A DNA stretch of 64,000 nucleotides from Rhyacophila brunnea (taxonomy: Eukaryota > Arthropoda > Insecta > Trichoptera > Rhyacophilidae). The stretch spans positions 1,116,001-1,180,000 of the forward strand of contig JAGYXB010001749.1 in the NCBI GenBank assembly GCA_022495005.1, written 5' to 3'. Below, in pieces: positions 28,901 through 34,900 of this stretch. The translations under genes were made by a program, and so were the position numbers. Within the stretch, counting starts at the first letter, position 1. The number at the start of each line of letters is the position of its first letter. The notes beneath the pieces were generated by a model. That model had not been told where the DNA came from and did no database searches. It saw nothing but the letters and a program-made list of their open reading frames with translations.

Positions 28901-31900
28901 AATTTGTTGAGGACTCAGAAGGAGTTATTGTGGCAGGCTTCTTTTTGGACATAGCCGGTGCCTTCGACACCGCATGGTGGCCATTAATTCTATCTAAGCT
29001 TCGGCTCCGACAGATCCCGGGGGACCTCTTTGCCCTAGTGCAAAGCTATTTTAGTAAAAGGGAAGTTATATACGACTCTAGCACTGAATTGATTTACAGG
29101 GAGACCACCATGGGGTGTCCGCAGGGTTCCGTGCTTGGCCCCTTGCTATGGAATATACTTTTTGACGATGTTTTGACGTTACCTCTGCCACCGGGCTGCG
29201 CGCTCGTCGCGTACGCTGATGACCTTCTTTTACTAGTTGGCTCGTCGAGCCGTCCGACACTCGAGCGCGTAGCTAAGGACGCATTATCGAGAATCCTTAA
29301 CTGGGGTAAGCTTAATAAGCTTGCATTTGCACCTGGCAAAACGGAAGCTATCCTCCTCAAGGGCAGCTCAAGGATAAACATAAATAAGCGATCACCCGCA
29401 GTGCGCTTCGGCGACTCTGCTATAAGGTTTTCTCGAGAGGTGACCTACTTGGGGGTCGTTCTGGACGAGAAGCAGACCTTTTTGAAGCATGCTAAAGTAA
29501 TTGTGGCTAAGGCCAACTCAGCCTATCAGAAGGTTGCTCGCCTGGCGGGCAACAATTGGGGCCTAAAGCCTCGGGCCCTGAGAATCGCCTACGAGGCTAT
29601 ATTCATGGGCATCGCTGGCTATGCCTCCAGCGTGTGGCACACCAAAGCCTCGCTGACAATTGTGAAGAGGGCTCTGCTTAGCGGACAGAGGGCTGCTCTG
29701 ATTGGCCTTACTAAGGCCTATAGGACCACATCTTCGGATGCCCTGGCGGTCCTTGCGGGGGTCTTTCCCCTCGACTTGCACGTTCAAATTAGAGGATCGA
29801 TCACTCTCCTTATGAGGAGGATCAATACAACTCTCGCCGGTGTCCCTCTGACACCGCCATCGAGAGTGGAGGGCGTGAGCTACAGAAAAACTGTATCTGA
29901 GCTGGTCTACAAGACCGCATATGCGGCATGGCAGGCGAGATGGGTGGCCTCCTCTAAGGGCCGCCAGACTTTTCTATACTTTCCAGATGTCTCGGTGAGA
30001 CACATGACGAGGAGACTGGTGCCTACCCACTGGACTAGTCAATTCATGACTGGCCATGGAAACTTTGCGGCCAAACTGCAGGGGTTTGGTTTGGCAGGAC
30101 ATGGGTCGGGTTGCTCATGTGGACACGACCAGCAGGACGCAGAGCACGTCCTGTGGGACTGTCCACTTATGGGCCCCGAACGAGCGGAGTTGTTTGCCCG
30201 GGTCCGACCCCATTCGGGCCCAATAGGACACGCGGACATGGTGGCAACCGAGGCCAATTTTGCGGCCTTTACTAAATTCGCCAGAGCGTACGGGGGGCGG
30301 GACACTCTCGACTCCCCTTGCGACTCTTCAAACTAAAGTCACTCTGATAGTTGCCATATAAATTAACATCATGCATTCGCACTTCGGTGCAAGGTTGCAT
30401 CACCAGTCCCGTGCGGCTCTGCTCGGGACAAAATGAGGGCTTAAATTCTTTGATCTGGCACACGTAAGGGTTATGTTAGCCGGCCGCGTATGACGTGGCT
30501 GCATATACATAACGGGAGCGGAGGTGGGAATTTTACACACCATGAACCGGAATGGCGATCCGGTGCGTTCCCGTCTATTTCGAGCCCTGGTACGTATTCT
30601 TAATTCAGCGAAAACAAATAAGTATGACTGAAAAAGTGTGTAATACTTTTGTCGGATCGCCCATAGCATACACTATTATTGTTCGGTTTTAAATGAATTT
30701 TAAAAACTCATCACCATCTGAAAATTGTATTTTTAGTTCAGTGAAAACGAATAAGTGTGAATGACAATGTTTAGTGTCCACTATTTATGTCGGATCTTAA
30801 CAGCCTACCTCCACCCGTCGCCACTGACCTATACATAGCTGCAACAAATTAAACTAGATATTTATAAGAGACCCCCAACGCCAAAATCTATTGAATCGGT
30901 GTTAGTGGTGTTCATGTAACTTGTAACACATTGATAATGAGGAGGTGTATCAAAGGAGTCCCAAAATGCATAGGGGTGGCAGAGGGGGGGTAGGGCTACC
31001 GATTACGTAACATGTTGATCTAAAGATTTTGCTAATCAATATAATTTTGACATACATTGGAAAATTGGGAGCATGTCATAAAGCTCATTCATTACAATCA
31101 TGGCCCCCACAAGGGGGGGCTGACAGGGTTCTAGCCTGCGAGCCGGGGCTCTGGGAGGCCCGCGTAGCGCGTCTACCTTATAAGTGAGATAAACATACAG
31201 TCATCACAAGTTTGCTCTAATGGTAAAAAATCGCCTGCGGCGCTATTTTACTTTAAGAATATTTGATAACATTTTAAAATATGTGATTGTGTGATGCAAA
31301 TTTTGATTATCGTGTGTCGATATTCGAAAACTTCATAACTAAAGTGGATTTATTGGAAAATACATAAAATCACTAAAAATACACTGAATACCCTTTGGAA
31401 CACCATTGGAAAACGTTTCTGTAGAGCTTTCAACCCTAGCGATAGATAGGGGACGACGACAAAGATCCTGGCCTAGGTGCCCGTTTCAGGATGTGGGGCC
31501 ATGATCACAATACATGGGTGGCAATATGGGAATCTGCAGTAAGCGCCTCGAAGACACAGTTATTTGTAGTAGGCATTTAAGTAGGTATTTAAATGACCAA
31601 CAATTTTTCGAATTATGCGTAAGTATCAGATTTTGAATAAACATGGTCAAATAAAATAAAATTACCTACATATACCCAAATACTATAATACAACACTCAA
31701 AATATATCAAATCTAGTCTCCAAAAGTACAGAATTGATTATCATAACTACAGGTTTAAAAATATGTCACGATTAATAGGTAATGATCTTTGACTCTTCTG
31801 ATGCAGTGCGTAAAGCAATGGCATTTCATCCAGGAGCTCCGGAATCGATTCTAGATGAGGACACAATATATTTATGTGATTTCTCACAGCCTGGGTGTTT

Positions 31901-34900
31901 TGATTGTTTCACTTCTATTACTAAATACACTAGATACTGTTAAACTAAACTACTGTCATTGGGCCTCTATGCCTGTTTAGTGTTAAAAGTGATGATATAT
32001 ATATATATACGTCATATATTATAATTATATATAATCTTAACAATTTGGATATCACATAGTGTTTATGCTGTTGTGGCATATGAGAAAAGCTTACATGTAA
32101 ATTGTACATAATATTACACTTAGTCGTATCAAAGTTCACCGTAACCCGTCGTACCGGAAAAGGATGGCCGTATATCATCGAGATTAAAAAATGATGCGTT
32201 GTTCGTGGAGCATTACAGACAGCAATGTTCCTTTTGCGCTTTGATATTTTTTTTCAAAACGTATTAGCTATGTACTCCGATCAAAATTCGGGACTTTCTT
32301 GTAGGAGTAGGACCCTTAAAGTAGAAAACTTATGATAACACCAAATAACAATTAAATATTGCTCTAGCGAGTGAAAGACATTAATCTGCACTTGCACCCA
32401 AACGTAGTTTTCAACGCTCGGAATGGAAAATTTTACGAACCGTAGCGCTGACTAATTTTCCGAAAATTTTAACGTAATTATCAATGTTATGTATATTTTA
32501 TAAAAATAATTATTGTGTTAATTTTATTTTCTTTTATAACATATCTAGCTGAGATGGTCAAAATTATTTTTTCACGAGATGGAGCGATAGTTTTGGGGAT
32601 TCCATCAACCGGAATGGCGCTCCGGTGCGCTCCAGTCCGTTTCGAACCCTAGAAGGTAGAAAACCGCTAGTCAGCCCATAAGATTTGAAATTTGTCAGTA
32701 ACTACACACACACACACACACTAGTATACAGTAATACACAGTGTTTACCACTTAATGTTTACAATCTTTAGTTGTTTTTAGTTGTCACAATGAAATTAGT
32801 TTACGACTTGATCCAACGTAGCTTGCACTAATCAGTATATTTTTTCAAAGTATGATATCTAAACAAACTCCCACATGAAGTGCCAATAGTTAAAGTCAGT
32901 TATAGTCAAGTTTTACAATAATATTACATTGTACGTTTTCTTTGATTTCCCTTTCTATTAGAACCACAAACAACGTATACAACGTATACAACGTAACAAA
33001 CATATTTTTTCTGTAGGTAGGTATATCAGGAATAATGACATGTAGATTAATGTGATTTCACCGGTGTTCTGGATCTATATCTTCCTCTTCTTATTTTTAA
33101 TCCTTCTCTATGATTTCTGACCAGCTGATTGTGGGGTGTTTCTTCTTCATCACTACCATAGCTGAAATATGCACATTTCTTTCTTTTGGGCGAGATGATA
33201 TCAGTTTCACAATCTGTATTATTACGATAATTAAGGGCCCTCCCGATCAAAGTCTCTTCACTTTCTTCGCTGGTCCCGATGATGCCACATCCACTGTCCG
33301 CAGCATCGCTACGACTATTGCCGATATTTTCGCGCAAAAATTTTTATAATTTTGAATAAATACACTTCCAACATTATCGAATGTAAAAAAAATCTTCGTT
33401 GCCACTTTTATCGTTATTTTCGTTGACATTTTTGGAGTTTTCCATGCTGATTTTTATTTAATTATTTTCTTAAACACGTAATTTACTGTATAAATATATT
33501 ATTAATTACTAATATCACCAACGTGGAGTTACAACAATACTAGCTAGTTTCACAATAAAAACTAATATGGTCACTGTAAGTGGGAGCCGCAACTGAAGAT
33601 TCCGCAGGAACTGGCTCGGTACCAGGAGAGCTTGAACACTCACCTGAGCGACAATGTTGAGGTTGAAGACCATGAAGAGGTGAATCAACACTGGGAAGAG
33701 TGCAAGACTGCCATAGTATCCTCAGCTAATGATACCTTAGGACGCCGAAAAACAGGTGAACGATCAGAATGGTTTGACGAAGATTGCCGCGAAGTCACTA
33801 CGAGAAAGAATGAGGCTTACTTAATGATGCTACAGAAGAAAACACGGGCATCAGACGATGAGTATAAAAAGCGCCGGCGTGAAGAAAAGAAACTACATAA
33901 GAAAAAGAAACGTGATTATTTAAAAAAGGAAATGATCCTACTCCAAGAACACTATAAATCCCAAGAAATTCGGCTGTCCTATAGAAAGATAAATAATGTT
34001 AGGAAGGGTTTCAAGCCTCGTATCACAATGTGCAAGGATGACAATGGCATGATACTCACAGAAAAGCACCGTATTCTTGCCCGGTGGGTGGGTTTCTTTG
34101 ATCAACATTTAAATACCCCCCATAATGATGCCGGCAACACTAACATTAATACTCATGACCAGGAATCAGTACAAAGTGGCATGGATGATAACGAAGAACC
34201 ACCAACATTAAATGAGGTAAAAGGTGCCATGTCAAGGTTAAAAACAAACAAATCGCCTGGAATAGATAACCTCCAGAGTGAATTAATAAAATGTGGGGGA
34301 GAAAGCCTGCTCAAACATTTACATAGCCTAATCAACCAAGTATGGACTTCAGAAAAGATGCCAGAAGAGTGGAAGGATGGGCTGATTTGTCCCCTGCACA
34401 AGAAAGGAGACCAACTAGAATGTAGTAACTACAGAGGGGTGACACTCCTTAACTCTGCATATAAACTGTTGTCGATTCTGATATTCCAGCGGCTGGAACC
34501 CATTGTAGAAGGAATACTCGGCACTACCAAGGAGGCTTTCGACGAGGGAGATCATGTGTTACTCAAATATTCACTCTAAGGCAGATTCTAGAAAAGACCA
34601 CTGAATTCAATATTAACACGTATCACCTGTTCATCGATTTTAAGGCAGCTTATGATAGCATTAATCGATACCGGCTATACGAAGCAATGCGAGAATTTGA
34701 AATTCCGACGAAAATAATTAAACTTGTAGAGATGACAATGACACCAGTACAATGCCGGGTAAAGCTTCAAGCGGAAATATCCGAGCCATTTATATCACTG
34801 AATGGCCTAAGGCAAGGTGACGCTCTGGCATGCCTTCTTTTCAATATTGCGCTAGAAAAGGCGATACGGGATGCAAAGATTGATGCCCGTGGCAGCGGCA

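Larger units (their letters stand above)
25561..30540 (+). mobile_element. R1-clade non-LTR retrotransposon, near full length
   Basis: A 4980-bp element with a 5' UTR, ORF1, overlapping ORF2 and a 3' UTR that ends TTTTACACAC without a poly-A tail. It is bracketed by an 18-bp duplication (25543-25560 and 30541-30558) around GAACCGGAATGGCGA, with one mismatch, which lies inside MITE family B. Its GC content and codon use are clearly higher than the surrounding intron, which suggests a recent arrival. A 3'-UTR relative lies in another family B copy at about 40213-40430. Structure and reverse-transcriptase motifs place it in the R1 clade by recognition; a tree was not made. Confidence 0.88.
25378..30589. 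mobile_element. MITE family B, middle layer of the nest
   Basis: The left end CAGCGCTCGAAATGG is at 25378 and the right end ATTTCGAGCCCTG finishes at 30589. Flanks GTACTTAT and GTACGTAT match 7 of 8. Its halves are separated by the R1-clade retrotransposon. Confidence 0.9.
25034..30826. mobile_element. hAT-type MITE family F, outer layer of a three-level nest
   Basis: The left end CGGTGGCGAAGGGTGG (mutated CAG) and right end CCACCCGTCGCCACTG are inverted, and both flanks read ACCTATAC, a perfect 8-bp duplication (25026-25033, 30827-30834). Subtracting the inserted material (25378-30589 plus its duplication) leaves about 580 bp, close to the 555-bp copy at 19953. Confidence 0.9.
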
